Below, piece by piece: positions 7,903 to 16,623 of a stretch of DNA of 64,000 nucleotides. This stretch comes from Symbiobacterium terraclitae (GTDB lineage: Bacteria; Bacillota; Sulfobacillia; Symbiobacteriales; Symbiobacteriaceae): contig NZ_JAGGLG010000010.1 in the NCBI RefSeq assembly GCF_017874315.1, positions 1-64,000 of the forward strand. Reading direction: 5' to 3'. The notes beneath the pieces were generated by a model. The model made no database searches, was not told the origin of the DNA, and was given only the letters and a program-made list of their open reading frames with translations. Every line of letters begins with the position of its first letter. Within the stretch, counting starts at the first letter, position 1. The translations under genes and the position numbers were made by a program.

Positions 7903-9297
7903 CTACTGCCCTGGCCTGAGACCATAGCCCTCGATTTTCCGGTACAGCGTGCGCACGCTAACCCCGAGCAACTGCGCCGCCTGGGCGCGGTTCCACCCGG
8001 TGCGCTCCAGGGCCCTTGCGATGTGCGCCCGCTCGACCTGCTCCAGCGAGGCGAACTCCTCGCCGGCGTCACCCCCATCCCCCGGGGAGGCCTCGGCCGA
8101 TGGCCCCGCGCCACGGCGCGTGGGCGCCCCCTGCCGAGCAGGTGGCACCGTCAGCCCCAGATCCTCCGGCGCGATGAACCGGTCCGGGCTCAGGATGACG
8201 CCGCGCTGCACCAAGTTGTACAATTCTCGCACATTCCCCCTGAACTCCTGCCGCATCAGCGCCTCCAGGGCTTCGGGGGTCATCTCCTTCGCCGACCCCA
8301 GCCGGGCCAGGAAGTGCTCCACCAGCAACGGGATGTCCTCACGCCGCTCGCGCAGCGGCGGCACGTGCAGGGCGACCACGTTCAGCCGATAGTACAGGTC
8401 CTCCCGGAAGCGGCCCGCCCGCACCTCATCGGCCAGGCGGCGGTTGGTGGCGGCGACGATGCGGACGTCCACCCGCCGGATGCGGGTCTCCCCGACCCGC
8501 CGCACTTCGTGGGTTTCCAGGAAGCGCAGCAGCTTCGCCTGTACCTCCAGGGGCATCTCGCCGATCTCGTCCAGGAAGAGCGTACCACCCCCGGCCAGTT
8601 CCACGAGGCCGGGCTTCGCCGCCACCGCACCGGTGAAGGCACCGCGCGCGTGACCGAACAGCTCACTCTCGAGGAGCTGCGCCGGCAGCGCCCCGGCGTT
8701 GACGGGGATGAAAGGCCCGGCCGCCCGGGGGCTCCACTGGTGGACTGCGCGGGCGATCAGCTCCTTGCCCGTGCCGCTCTCGCCCTCGATCAGGACCGGC
8801 ATCGCCCCCTGCGCCACCCGCTCGGTCAGCTCCAACAGCCGTCGCAGCGGCTCGCTGCGGCCGACGATCTCCAGCCCGTCGCCCAGGCGGCGAAGGGCCT
8901 CCCGCAGGCCGCGGTTCTCCACCTCCAGGGCGCGCCGCTCCAGGGCCCGCTCCAGGATGACCTCGAGTTCGGCCAGGTTGCAGGGCTTGGTCAGGTAGTC
9001 GTAAGCGCCGGCCCTGATCGCCTCAACCGCAGTCTCGATGGAACCGTGCCCGGTCAAGATCAGCACCGGTAGCCCGGGCTGGATCTCACGGGCCCGCTTC
9101 AGCGTGGCGATGCCGTCCAAACCCGGCATCTTCATGTCAAAGATGGCCGCATCAAACTCCTCTTCCGCCAGCGCGTCCAGCGCCTCCGTCCCGGAGGCTA
9201 CCGCGGTGACAAGGTACCCCTTGCGGCTCAGACGCCGCTTTAGCAACTCCCGGAACGACTCTTCGTCTTCCGCGAGCAGAAGGGCGTAGCTGCGCAT
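7903..9297 (-). CDS. Sigma-54-dependent response regulator, NtrC/AtoC type
   Basis: Its 464 residues show the standard three-domain plan. The receiver domain is 1-120 with acidic pocket E10-D11 and phospho-acceptor D54. The AAA+ domain is about 140-370 with Walker A GESGTGKE, the sigma-54 contact loop GAFTGA, and Walker [11 protein letters not shown] Fis-type helix-turn-helix lies at the C-terminus ([19 protein letters not shown]). A low-complexity linker rich in Gly, Pro and Ala separates the last two. It would activate sigma-54 promoters once phosphorylated by the kinase encoded 3 bases upstream. Its targets are not obvious: I found no convincing GG-N10-GC promoter in the regions I checked. 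Confidence 0.93.
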   Translation of the reverse strand: MRSYALLLAEDEESFRELLKRRLSRKGYLVTAVASGTEALDALAEEEFDAAIFDMKMPGLDGIATLKRAREIQPGLPVLILTGHGSIETAVEAIRAGAYDYLTKPCNLAELEVILERALERRALEVENRGLREALRRLGDGLEIVGRSEPLRRLLELTERVAQGAMPVLIEGESGTGKELIARAVHQWSPRAAGPFIPVNAGALPAQLLESELFGHARGAFTGAVAAKPGLVELAGGGTLFLDEIGEMPLEVQAKLLRFLETHEVRRVGETRIRRVDVRIVAATNRRLADEVRAGRFREDLYYRLNVVALHVPPLRERREDIPLLVEHFLARLGSAKEMTPEALEALMRQEFRGNVRELYNLVQRGVILSPDRFIAPEDLGLTVPPARQGAPTRRGAGPSAEASPGDGGDAGEEFASLEQVERAHIARALERTGWNRAQAAQLLGVSVRTLYRKIEGYGLRPGQ

Positions 9298-9300
9298 CCG

Positions 9301-11421
9301 TCACTCCCCCTCCCAGACCGGAAGCTCGAACCAGACTGTCGTACCGAGCCCGGGCCTGCTCTCCAGCCACAGCCGTCCGCCTAGCGCCGTGACGATCCCA
9401 TAGCAGGTGGAGAGCCCGAGTCCGGTGCCTCTCCCTGGCGGTTTCGTGGTGAAGAAGGGCTCCAGCGCCCTGCCTGCCACAGCCTCGCTCATTCCGGGGC
9501 CATCGTCGCGAACCCCCACCCGCAGGACGGCACCTGCGGCACCAGCCGTGGCCTGGGCTGCCGGCACGGCCACCGCCGTGATTGAGACCTGCGAGCCTCC
9601 GCCCTCCTCGATGGCGTCGAGGGCGTTGGAGACCAGGTTCAGGAAGACCTGCTGCAGCTGGTCCCGGCTCGCCCGCACAGCCGGGAGCCCGTCTCGCGCC
9701 TCCACCGACAGCGCAACCCCCGCCTTGCGGGCGCGGGGGGCCACCAGGGCGGCGGTGGCCCGGGCTACCCCGATGACGTCCACCGGTTCCGGCTCGGCCG
9801 GCCCGCGCCGGGCGAAGTCCAGCAGGTTCGCCGTGATTCCCTTGCAGCGCTGCACCTGCACCTGAAGTTGGGTCAGGTAAGCGGAAAGCTCGCCGTCCCG
9901 TTCCAGGGCCGCCGCGCCCTCGTCCCGCAGTCGGTCGGCCAGATCCTCTGCGTAGGCTGAGATGATCGCCAGCGGGTTGTTGATCTCGTGGGCGACGCCG
10001 GCGGCGAGTTGACCCACGGCGGCCAGCTTCTCCGACTGCAGCACCATCTGCTCCATCGCCCGGCGCTCGGTGACGTCTTCCACGACTTCCAGCCGCGCCG
10101 GGTCGTCGGGCCCCGCCCCGGCGATGCGGTACGTGCGGTAACGGAAGACCCGGTCGTGCCCGCCAACCCGAACCCGGTACTCTCCGTCGGGGGCGCAGCC
10201 GGCGTCCCCATCGCAGTTGCGGCCGAGCACGCCCCGGCAGGGGCCGCCCACCACGGCAGCCGGGAACCACTCCAGCAGGTGTCGGTTGGCCCACAGGATC
10301 CGTCCCCGGGCGTCGATCAGGGCAAGGCCCGCGCCCATGGCCGATACGGCGGTGTCCAGCCGGTCGCGCTCCGCCCGCAGGTTGGCATCCTGGATCCGCA
10401 GCTTCTCAGTCATCTGGTTGAACGCATCGACCAGCCGCCCAATCTCGTCCCGGCCGCCCGGGGGGATGCGCACCGTCAGATCGCCGGCTCCCACCCGAAC
10501 GGCGCCGGCCTCCAGCCGTTCCAGCGGTACGGTGAGCTGCAGGCCGAAGACGATGGACAGGCCCACCACCACCGACACCAGAAGCAGGGCGCCGCCGGCG
10601 AACTCCCATGCAAGCCGGCGCACCGGCGCCATCGCCTGGTCCACCGTGGTCTCGGCGAGTACCCGCCAGTCGAGGCCAGGCACCTCAACCAGATAGCCGA
10701 AAGCCTCGTCTCCGGTCAGCGAGCGATACGGCGTGTCGACGGGAACCTGCCTGTCCCAGCGGAAACCGGCCAGCACCAGGCTGTAGTCAGAGTCGCCGAT
10801 GAGGCGCCCGTCGCCGTCCAGGACGTGCGTCGTCACCCTACCGTCTGCCTGGACCGCGGCCAGGTTGTCCACCAGCCCCCGCAGCGTCGGGCGGGCCACG
10901 AGCGCGCCGGCGCGGGCCGGCAGCGGCACGCCGACGGTAAAGAGCGGCCGCCCCTGCAGATCGAACGTCACAGGACCCACGGTGGCCTCCCCGCGCCGCA
11001 GGGCCGCCCAGTAGGGTTCGTGCCCGTGCGCAGCCGGCGGCTGCCCGGCCACCACCTCGCGCCGGGAGGCGCGAGCCACCTCCACGCCGTCGGCGCCTAC
11101 CAGGGAGACCTCCTCTAGATAGGGCGTGTCCCGCAGCAGGGTGTACAGCACTCTCTCCTGCTCGGCTGCAGGGGCTTCCAGCAGCCGGCCGCCCTCGAGC
11201 CGGGCCAGCAGTTCCAGGCGGGCCGTGACGCTGCCCACGAAACGGGCCAGTTCCTCGGCCACGGTGTGGGCAGCGGCCTGGTTCTGCGCCTGCACGATCT
11301 CCACCTGCGACGCGCGTGCGGCGGCCAGGCCGTACCAGCCGTAGAGCGCAACAGGCAGAACAGACATGGCGATGCCGAAGGCCAGCACCTTCAGCCGGAG
11401 GTGGCCGAACCAAGGCCTCAC
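9301..11421 (-). CDS. Membrane sensor histidine kinase (Cache-HAMP-PAS-HisKA)
   Basis: The 706-residue kinase has a first membrane segment at about residues 12-32 and a large extracellular Cache-like sensor domain to about 270. A second membrane segment, a HAMP linker and a PAS domain (AMGAGLALIDARGRILWAN, about 355-440) follow. The kinase core has the phospho-acceptor His478 in VAHEINNPLA and an ATPase domain with N, G1 (DDGPGM) and G2 (GTGLGL) boxes. Its ATG overlaps the stop of the upstream binding-protein gene (ATGA), and the regulator gene begins 3 bases after its stop, so the three are translationally coupled. The partner binding protein probably presents a ligand to the Cache domain, but this is inferred from gene order. 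Confidence 0.92.
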   Translation of the reverse strand: MRPWFGHLRLKVLAFGIAMSVLPVALYGWYGLAAARASQVEIVQAQNQAAAHTVAEELARFVGSVTARLELLARLEGGRLLEAPAAEQERVLYTLLRDTPYLEEVSLVGADGVEVARASRREVVAGQPPAAHGHEPYWAALRRGEATVGPVTFDLQGRPLFTVGVPLPARAGALVARPTLRGLVDNLAAVQADGRVTTHVLDGDGRLIGDSDYSLVLAGFRWDRQVPVDTPYRSLTGDEAFGYLVEVPGLDWRVLAETTVDQAMAPVRRLAWEFAGGALLLVSVVVGLSIVFGLQLTVPLERLEAGAVRVGAGDLTVRIPPGGRDEIGRLVDAFNQMTEKLRIQDANLRAERDRLDTAVSAMGAGLALIDARGRILWANRHLLEWFPAAVVGGPCRGVLGRNCDGDAGCAPDGEYRVRVGGHDRVFRYRTYRIAGAGPDDPARLEVVEDVTERRAMEQMVLQSEKLAAVGQLAAGVAHEINNPLAIISAYAEDLADRLRDEGAAALERDGELSAYLTQLQVQVQRCKGITANLLDFARRGPAEPEPVDVIGVARATAALVAPRARKAGVALSVEARDGLPAVRASRDQLQQVFLNLVSNALDAIEEGGGSQVSITAVAVPAAQATAGAAGAVLRVGVRDDGPGMSEAVAGRALEPFFTTKPPGRGTGLGLSTCYGIVTALGGRLWLESRPGLGTTVWFELPVWEGE

Positions 11422-12446
11422 GGCCCCACCTCCCCCGCCCCGCCGCGCAGGCGGGCGAAGGCCATGCCCTCGGGACGCAGGTCCAACCCGAGCCGGTGCG
11501 CCACGTCAAGGTCCACCACGAGCTCCGGGTTGTCGATCGCCTCGATGGGCAGCGTCGCGGGGTCGGCACCGTTCAGCACCTTGACCACGAACCGTGCCGC
11601 CTGACGTCCCTGAGCCCGGTTGGAGATGCCGTAGGCTGCCATCATCCCGGCGCCTTCCCCCAGGTCGAGGGCGCCCATCGTCGGCAGGCCGAGCCGCTCG
11701 AGTTCGGCGGCGATCACCCCGGCCCCCGATTCCAGCACGAAGGCGGGGAGCAGGAGCGCGGCGTCGTACTCGCCGGGTTCGACCTGACCCAGCCCCTCCC
11801 GGGCCTGGGTCAGCGTGCGGGCCTCGAGGACGCCGAGGGCGATTCCCAGGCGGTCAGCGGCCTCCTCCGCCACCTCGAGGGCGTGGATGCCCGGCACCAC
11901 CTGGGGGTCGTACACCACGAGGACCCGCCTGACCTCGGGCAGCAGCTTGGTCAGCAACTCCAGCCGCTTGCCGGTCAACTCGGCGTGCTGGTTGTCCAGC
12001 CCGGTCAGCAGGCCGCCGGGGCGGGAGTAGGACTCGATCCAGCCCCAGCGGACCGGCGAGGCCACCCCTGCCATCACCACCGGGATGCCCGGGTTGTCGC
12101 TCCGGTGCAGCGTGTCCGCCTCGATGCCACCGCCGGCCACCAGCACATCGGGGCGGGAGGCGATGGCGTCGTGCGCCAGCGCGGGCAGGCGAGACCGGTC
12201 TCCCCCAGCCGAGTAAACCGTGATGTTCACCCGGTCGGGTGGGAGGCCCATCTCAGCCAACCCCTCACGCAGTCCGTCCACCTTCTCCATGCGGACGTCG
12301 TCCGCCAGCAGGACGGCAATTGCGGCGCGCCGGACGCCCTGGCGACCGCAGCCCGAGAAGAGTCCGGCGGCCACCACCACCTGCGCGACGATCAGCGCAG
12401 CGGCCAGAGCAGCGGTCCAGGACCTCCCGTTACGCCAGGAACGCAT
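11418..12446 (-). CDS. Solute-binding lipoprotein, TrpX-like (ABC_sub_bind family)
   Basis: This 342-residue protein starts at ATG 12446 behind AAGGGGGG and has a lipoprotein signal with lipobox LFSGC. The mature part has the two-lobed fold of the PF04392 family (tryptophan/tyrosine-type binding proteins): a DGLREGLAEMG helix, the GIPVVMAGVASPV core, and a typical SNRAQGRQAARFVVKVLNG C-terminal helix with NPELVVDL following. Family members normally sit with an ABC permease and ATPase. Here none is present, and the gene instead leads an operon with a histidine kinase and a sigma-54 regulator. It probably serves as an extracytoplasmic co-sensor. The ligand is unknown. Confidence 0.82.
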   Translation of the reverse strand: MRSWRNGRSWTAALAAALIVAQVVVAAGLFSGCGRQGVRRAAIAVLLADDVRMEKVDGLREGLAEMGLPPDRVNITVYSAGGDRSRLPALAHDAIASRPDVLVAGGGIEADTLHRSDNPGIPVVMAGVASPVRWGWIESYSRPGGLLTGLDNQHAELTGKRLELLTKLLPEVRRVLVVYDPQVVPGIHALEVAEEAADRLGIALGVLEARTLTQAREGLGQVEPGEYDAALLLPAFVLESGAGVIAAELERLGLPTMGALDLGEGAGMMAAYGISNRAQGRQAARFVVKVLNGADPATLPIEAIDNPELVVDLDVAHRLGLDLRPEGMAFARLRGGAGEVGP

Positions 12447-12629
12447 CGCCGTCACCCCCCCTTGCACTTCAGTCTACCGCCTTCTCGGGCAAGATCCCAT
12501 GGCACGTTGGCACTGCCCGGCCTCCGGTCCCCCGCGGATTTTCGCGGCGGATGAAGGGTTGGAACGCCCGCCGGCGTCAATCTTGGAGAAAGGGTCAACC
12601 AAGCTTCGAACCAGAGGGGGAGGGCCTCG

Positions 12630-13961
12630 ATGGAGCGCGAAGAGAGAGCCGATCAGCGCCAACAGAACGACTTCGGACAGTCTCCCGCCAACGGATCCGG
12701 CCGCGACGTCCCGCAGGGGCGCGACGCTAGCGATGACCGCAGCCGCGACCAGGCCGGCCGCCCCGGCCGCGACGACGCATGGCTGAGCGAGCTGGAGGAG
12801 GATATCCTGTCCGCGCACGAGCCATCGACGCCGGAGTCGCCGGTCCCGCCGGTGCAGGCCTACCGCCCGCCGCGGACCACCCCCTTCCGCACCGCGGCAG
12901 CGGGTCCTGAGCCCGGGCAGGCGCCCAACGGCCCGGAGCGCGATGCGGAGACCGACGACAAGGACAGGGAGTCGGAGCGGCGCCCCCCGCAGCCGCCCCG
13001 GGCCCACGGCCCGCAACGTCCCCCGACATACAACCCGCCGCCCCGGTCGCCGAAGGGCCCCTCCATCATCGGCCCCTTCGTCCTGATCCTGCTGGGACTC
13101 TTCTTCCTGGGCCAGAGCCTCGGCCTGATCAGCTGGTCGGTCTGGGATGCGCTGTCGCGGCTGTGGCCGGTCCTCCTGATCGTGGCCGGCCTCGACATGC
13201 TCCTCGGCCGGCGAGGACCCTGGGGGCGCGCCGTCGCGGTGCTGCTCGCCCTGGCCCTGGTGGGTGGGATCCTCTTCCGCAGCTGGCCGCAGGTTGACAC
13301 CCCGCCCCCCATCGCCCGACCGGCACCGGTCGATGAGGCGCTCGTCATCAGCCGCCCGCTGGGGAGCGCCACGTCAGCACAGATCGCGGTGGAGTCGTCT
13401 GTCTCGCGGCTCAGGATCAAGGCGAGCGAGTTGGGCGACGAGCTGGTGCACGGTTCCGTGATCCCCCTCTCCAACGAACGGATTGATGAGCAGTACGAAG
13501 TGGTGGACGGAACCGCCTACTACCGGCTGCGGTCGACGGTGAGCATCCCGGTCGATGCGCGGCGCGGGCAGGGCACCTGGGACCTGTTCCTCAGCCCGGC
13601 CGTCCCCATCAGCCTGCAGCTTGACACGGGCGTGGCCGAGAGCGACATCGACCTCTCCGGCCTGCGGGTGACGGACCTGGACGTGAGCACAGGCGTGGGC
13701 GACGTGCGGCTGACGCTGCCCGCACAGGGTGCCGTGACGGGAAGGATTGACGCCGGGGTCGGCCAGATCTTCCTGCGGGTACCCAAGGGCCGGCCGGCCC
13801 GCATCAAGGTGGAGACCGGTCTGGGCGGTACCGATGTCGGCGGCGGCTTCCGCCGCGAGGATGGCTACTTCATCACGGAGGACTTCCGCGCGGGTCAGGA
13901 GGCCATCGACCTCGTGGTCACCGGAGGCATCGGCCACGTGGTTCTCCAGATCGTGGACTAG
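12630..13961 (+). CDS. LiaF-like membrane protein with disordered N-terminus
   Basis: The protein has 443 residues. Residues 1 to about 145 are hydrophilic and low in complexity, rich in Arg, Asp, Glu and Pro, and look disordered. Residues about 146-225 carry closely packed hydrophobic helices (GPFVLILLGLFFLG, LWPVLLIVAGLDMLLGR, AVAVLLALALVGGILF) as in the DUF5668/LiaF N-terminal domain. The rest is a beta-rich repeat of the LiaF C-terminal or toast-rack type (DTGVAESDIDLSGL, DVSTGVGDVRL, DAGVGQIFL, ETGLGGTDV). LiaF modulates cell-envelope stress signalling in other Firmicutes, but no LiaRS pair is adjacent, so the role is open. The ATG follows GAGGGGGAGGGCCTCG. Confidence 0.75.
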   Translation: MEREERADQRQQNDFGQSPANGSGRDVPQGRDASDDRSRDQAGRPGRDDAWLSELEEDILSAHEPSTPESPVPPVQAYRPPRTTPFRTAAAGPEPGQAPNGPERDAETDDKDRESERRPPQPPRAHGPQRPPTYNPPPRSPKGPSIIGPFVLILLGLFFLGQSLGLISWSVWDALSRLWPVLLIVAGLDMLLGRRGPWGRAVAVLLALALVGGILFRSWPQVDTPPPIARPAPVDEALVISRPLGSATSAQIAVESSVSRLRIKASELGDELVHGSVIPLSNERIDEQYEVVDGTAYYRLRSTVSIPVDARRGQGTWDLFLSPAVPISLQLDTGVAESDIDLSGLRVTDLDVSTGVGDVRLTLPAQGAVTGRIDAGVGQIFLRVPKGRPARIKVETGLGGTDVGGGFRREDGYFITEDFRAGQEAIDLVVTGGIGHVVLQIVD

Positions 13962-14017
13962 CGGCACCGGCGGTCGTGGCCGGTCGAGATCGAGGACGCT
14001 GGGCGCCCGACACGCGC

Positions 14018-14052
14018 CGGCCCCCGCTCCCACGGATGGGGAGCGGGGGCCG
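14018..14052. terminator. Bidirectional terminator between the LiaF-like gene and ppa
   Basis: CGGCCCCCGCTCCC and GGGAGCGGGGGCCG form a perfect 14-bp stem around a 7-base loop; CTTCGCTTT follows on the plus side. It serves two convergent genes. Confidence 0.8.
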
Positions 14053-14059
14053 CTTCGCT

Positions 14060-14539
14060 TTACTCGGCCTGCACCCTGTGCGCCTCGATGGCCGCCAGCG
14101 CCTCCTCTGCGCTGCCCCACCCCTGAATCTCCACCGGCTTTCCCTCCAGCTCCTTATAGGCGTGGAAGAAGTACTCGATCTCCTTCAGCCGGTGCGGGGC
14201 GATGTCGCTCAGCGATTCGTACTGCGCCAGCCGCGGATCGTTCACCGGCACGGCGATGATCTTGATGTCCTCGCCCTTCTCGTCGCGCGTCTTCAGGCAC
14301 CCGATCACCTTGCCCTGCAGAACGCATCCGGGGAAGGTCGGGATCGTGACGATCACCAGCGCGTCCAGCGGCCGGCCGTCCTCGGCGTGGGTGTTCATGA
14401 CGATCCCGTAGTCCGACGGGTAGTGGATCGAGGAGTGGAGCACCCTGTCCAGGCGGATCCGACGCCGCACCGGATCCCAGGTGTACTTGTTCTGACTGCC
14501 GCGCGGGATCTCCACCAGGATGTCGACGACGTTGTGCAC
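14060..14539 (-). CDS. ppa: Inorganic pyrophosphatase (family I)
   Basis: The product hydrolyses pyrophosphate to phosphate in the cytoplasm. The 159-residue protein carries EIPRGSQNKYTWD near the N-terminus, the YPSDYG block, and the family signature as DGRPLDALVI (usually D-x-D-P-x-D; here the middle acid is replaced, which is unusual). GTG 14539 was chosen because AGGAGG lies seven bases ahead. The relaxed metal-binding motif deserves checking against related thermophile enzymes, but length and the other blocks fit. Confidence 0.88.
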   Translation of the reverse strand: MHNVVDILVEIPRGSQNKYTWDPVRRRIRLDRVLHSSIHYPSDYGIVMNTHAEDGRPLDALVIVTIPTFPGCVLQGKVIGCLKTRDEKGEDIKIIAVPVNDPRLAQYESLSDIAPHRLKEIEYFFHAYKELEGKPVEIQGWGSAEEALAAIEAHRVQAE

Positions 14540-14624
14540 TGCGAGCCCTCCTGCCACGCATGTCGCGTCCGCTCCTCAGGATTCGCCGGATACCCGCAGA
14601 CATCCTCTCCATCCCGCAGCCCGC

Positions 14625-14906
14625 TCAGCGCCGTCCCCCCGGGATCACCCGCAGGCGGGGCCGGGGCCGCAGGCGGGCGCGGTACGCCATGTAGCCTGCC
14701 CCAGCGCCGATCAGCCCTCCCGCCGCGTGCAGGGCAACCAGCAGGAAGATCAGGTTCAGCGGCCGGGAGAAGTAGCGGATGGCGACCAGCGCGTCGAACA
14801 GGCCGCCGTCGATCGCGAGGATGGTCAGAAGGAACACCTCAAACACCGGCATTCCCAGGGCGAGCCCCACCGCGGCGCCCGTCGCCACCGATCGTCTGCA
14901 CTCCAT
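14625..14906 (-). CDS. Small membrane protein
   Basis: A 93-residue frame starts at ATG 14906 behind a weak GGGGGGCG site. It has three hydrophobic stretches (AAVGLALGMPVFEVFLLTILA, LNLIFLLVALHAAGGLIGAG and a short third) and a basic tail ending RLRVIPGGRR. The same frame is open much further upstream, but that part is out of context. I do not recognise the family. It lies between ppa and the oxidase-accessory gene on the same strand. Confidence 0.55.
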   Translation of the reverse strand: MECRRSVATGAAVGLALGMPVFEVFLLTILAIDGGLFDALVAIRYFSRPLNLIFLLVALHAAGGLIGAGAGYMAYRARLRPRPRLRVIPGGRR

Positions 14907-14989
14907 GCGCACGCCCCCCACTTGCGCCTGCGCACTGCACACCAGACCGCACCATTCCCCGCAACAACCGCAGCTCGCCAACCGCCAGC

Positions 14990-15418
14990 TCACGAAGCGT
15001 AGGGAAACCGCAGCAGACCGTACACCAGCACCCCTGTCGCCGAGACGTAGACCCAGATCGGCCAGGTCACCCGGCCCAAGCGCCGGTGCCGCGGGAAGAG
15101 GCCCCGGAGGCCCTGGTAGAGCGTGACCAGCACCAGCGGCACCTGGACGATCGCCAGCGTCAGGTGGCTGAACAGAACGGCCAGGTAGACCGGCCGCAGG
15201 GCAGCGGGTCCGTTGAAGCTCGTGAGTCCCCCCAGCGCCACCCTGGTGAGATAGAGTACGAAAAAGAGCGCCGCCAGGCCAGTGGCCGTCAGCATCGCCC
15301 GCCGGTGCCGGTCCTGCTCGCCCCGCCGGATCGCACGGATCCCCAGCAGGATGAGCACCCCGCTCACCGAGATCAGGATGGCGTTGACCGTGGGGAGCAC
15401 GGCAAGAAGCGCCTCCAC
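14990..15418 (-). CDS. DUF420 membrane protein (CtaM-like)
   Basis: This 142-residue integral membrane protein has four hydrophobic segments and conserved His residues in the FSHLTLAIVQVPLVLVTLYQGLRG region, as in DUF420 proteins. Such proteins are found with cytochrome oxidase genes, and CtaM of Staphylococcus, a member, is needed for oxidase maturation. Here it follows ctaB on the same strand after about 100 bases, which supports an assembly role for the caa3 oxidase encoded just across the divergent promoter region. Confidence 0.82.
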   Translation of the reverse strand: MEALLAVLPTVNAILISVSGVLILLGIRAIRRGEQDRHRRAMLTATGLAALFFVLYLTRVALGGLTSFNGPAALRPVYLAVLFSHLTLAIVQVPLVLVTLYQGLRGLFPRHRRLGRVTWPIWVYVSATGVLVYGLLRFPYAS

Positions 15419-15515
15419 TACCCCTTCCCCCTTCGGCCATCGTCGCGGGACAGACCCGCCCCGCTGTGCTCCGTCCCCGAGACCATGGACGGGGCGGCCC
15501 CTGCGCGCCCCGAAG

Positions 15516-16421
15516 TCACGCCGGGGTGACGTCCAGCATCATCGCCAGGAAGATCACCGCCAGGTAGAGCAGCGACCAGCCGTAGGTCCGGTGCGCCCAG
15601 TCCATGCGGGGAAGCCGCTCCCGCAGGAGCCCGATGGACGCCAGGACCATCGCGCAGCCGAGCCCCACGGCAGTCGCCAGGTAGACCGGTCCCACGGCGC
15701 CCGTGAAGTAGAGCAGCGCGCCGGACGGGATCAGCAGCAGCGAGTAGAGCAGGATCTGCCACTTGGTGACCCGCTCCCCCCGGACCACGGGCAGCATGGG
15801 CACGCCCGCCCGGGCGTAGTCCTCGCCGCGGAAGAGCGCCAGCGCCCAGAAGTGGGGCGGCGTCCAGATGAAGACCACGAGGAACATGATCACGGCAGCC
15901 CAGTCCACCGTGCCCGTCACCGCTGCCCAGCCCACCAGCGGCGGTGCGGCACCGGCCGCGCCCCCGATGACGATGTTGTGCACGGTGGAGCGCTTCAGCC
16001 ACATCGTGTAGACCAGCACGTAGAACAGCAGGCCCGCTGTGGCCAGCAGGGCGGTGAGCAGGTTCACGGTCAGCAGGACCAGGAAGCTGAGGATGCCCAT
16101 CACCACGCCGAACCGCAGGGCCTGTTCAGGCGTCAGGCGCCCGGCCGGCAGCGGCCTCCGCTGGGTGCGCTTCATGACCGCATCGATGTCCCGGTCGTAC
16201 CACATGTTGATGGCGTTGGCCGCCCCGCACGACATGGCCAGCCCGGCCATCGTGACGATGCTCAGCCCCAGCGGCGGCGGGCCGCCGGCTGCCACCCACA
16301 TGGCCGCGAAGCCGGTGATCAGCAGCAGGATGACGATGCGCGGCTTGGTGAGCAGCAGGTAATCACGCAGGACCTGCGCGACCTGGCGCCGGTCCGGTAC
16401 CGCAGCGAACAAAACCGCCAC
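15516..16421 (-). CDS. ctaB: Protoheme IX farnesyltransferase (heme O synthase)
   Basis: CtaB/CyoE converts heme B to heme O in the membrane, a precursor of heme A for the oxidase. The 301-residue protein has the UbiA-type layout with about nine membrane helices, the first Asp-rich motif NMWYDRDIDAVMKRT with RRPLPAG after it, and FIWTPPHFWALALF in the middle, all typical of heme O synthases. The annotated GTG at 16421 overlaps a GGGGG site, so the true start may be a codon or two downstream. It is divergent from the SCO-ctaCDEF group. No ctaA heme A synthase gene is visible in the window. Confidence 0.93.
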   Translation of the reverse strand: MAVLFAAVPDRRQVAQVLRDYLLLTKPRIVILLLITGFAAMWVAAGGPPPLGLSIVTMAGLAMSCGAANAINMWYDRDIDAVMKRTQRRPLPAGRLTPEQALRFGVVMGILSFLVLLTVNLLTALLATAGLLFYVLVYTMWLKRSTVHNIVIGGAAGAAPPLVGWAAVTGTVDWAAVIMFLVVFIWTPPHFWALALFRGEDYARAGVPMLPVVRGERVTKWQILLYSLLLIPSGALLYFTGAVGPVYLATAVGLGCAMVLASIGLLRERLPRMDWAHRTYGWSLLYLAVIFLAMMLDVTPA

Positions 16422-16432
16422 CCCCTGGTTTC

Positions 16433-16445
16433 TGCAATCGTTGCA
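16433..16445. promoter_or_regulatory. Palindrome in the ctaB/SCO divergent region
   Basis: TGCAA-TCG-TTGCA is a perfect 5-bp inverted repeat 12 bases ahead of the ctaB start. It could be an operator or leader hairpin; no regulator is assigned. Confidence 0.3.
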
Positions 16446-16549
16446 ATCATGGCACGATTACGCCGTGGGCGGAGGGATTTGACGCGGCCCGGGCAGAATC
16501 CTGCCGTACGCAATAAAAATATTGTCTATCTTGCAAAACCAGTCCCGGG

Positions 16550-16579
16550 TTGGAGGAATTCTCTGAGTTTGTGGATAAT
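16550..16579 (+). promoter_or_regulatory. Candidate sigma-A promoter for the SCO gene
   Basis: TTGGAG (16550-16555) and GATAAT (16574-16579) are separated by 18 bases in an AT-rich patch 45 bases ahead of the start at 16624. Assigned by eye. Confidence 0.4.
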
Positions 16580-16623
16580 AGATGCGCCCTGTGGAGCCTA
16601 TGTGTCTCGGAAGGAGGGCCCGT

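Noticed and set aside
16448-16470. TGGCACG near ctaB as a sigma-54 promoter
   Set aside because: The GC element at the right spacing (GG-N10-GC) is absent.
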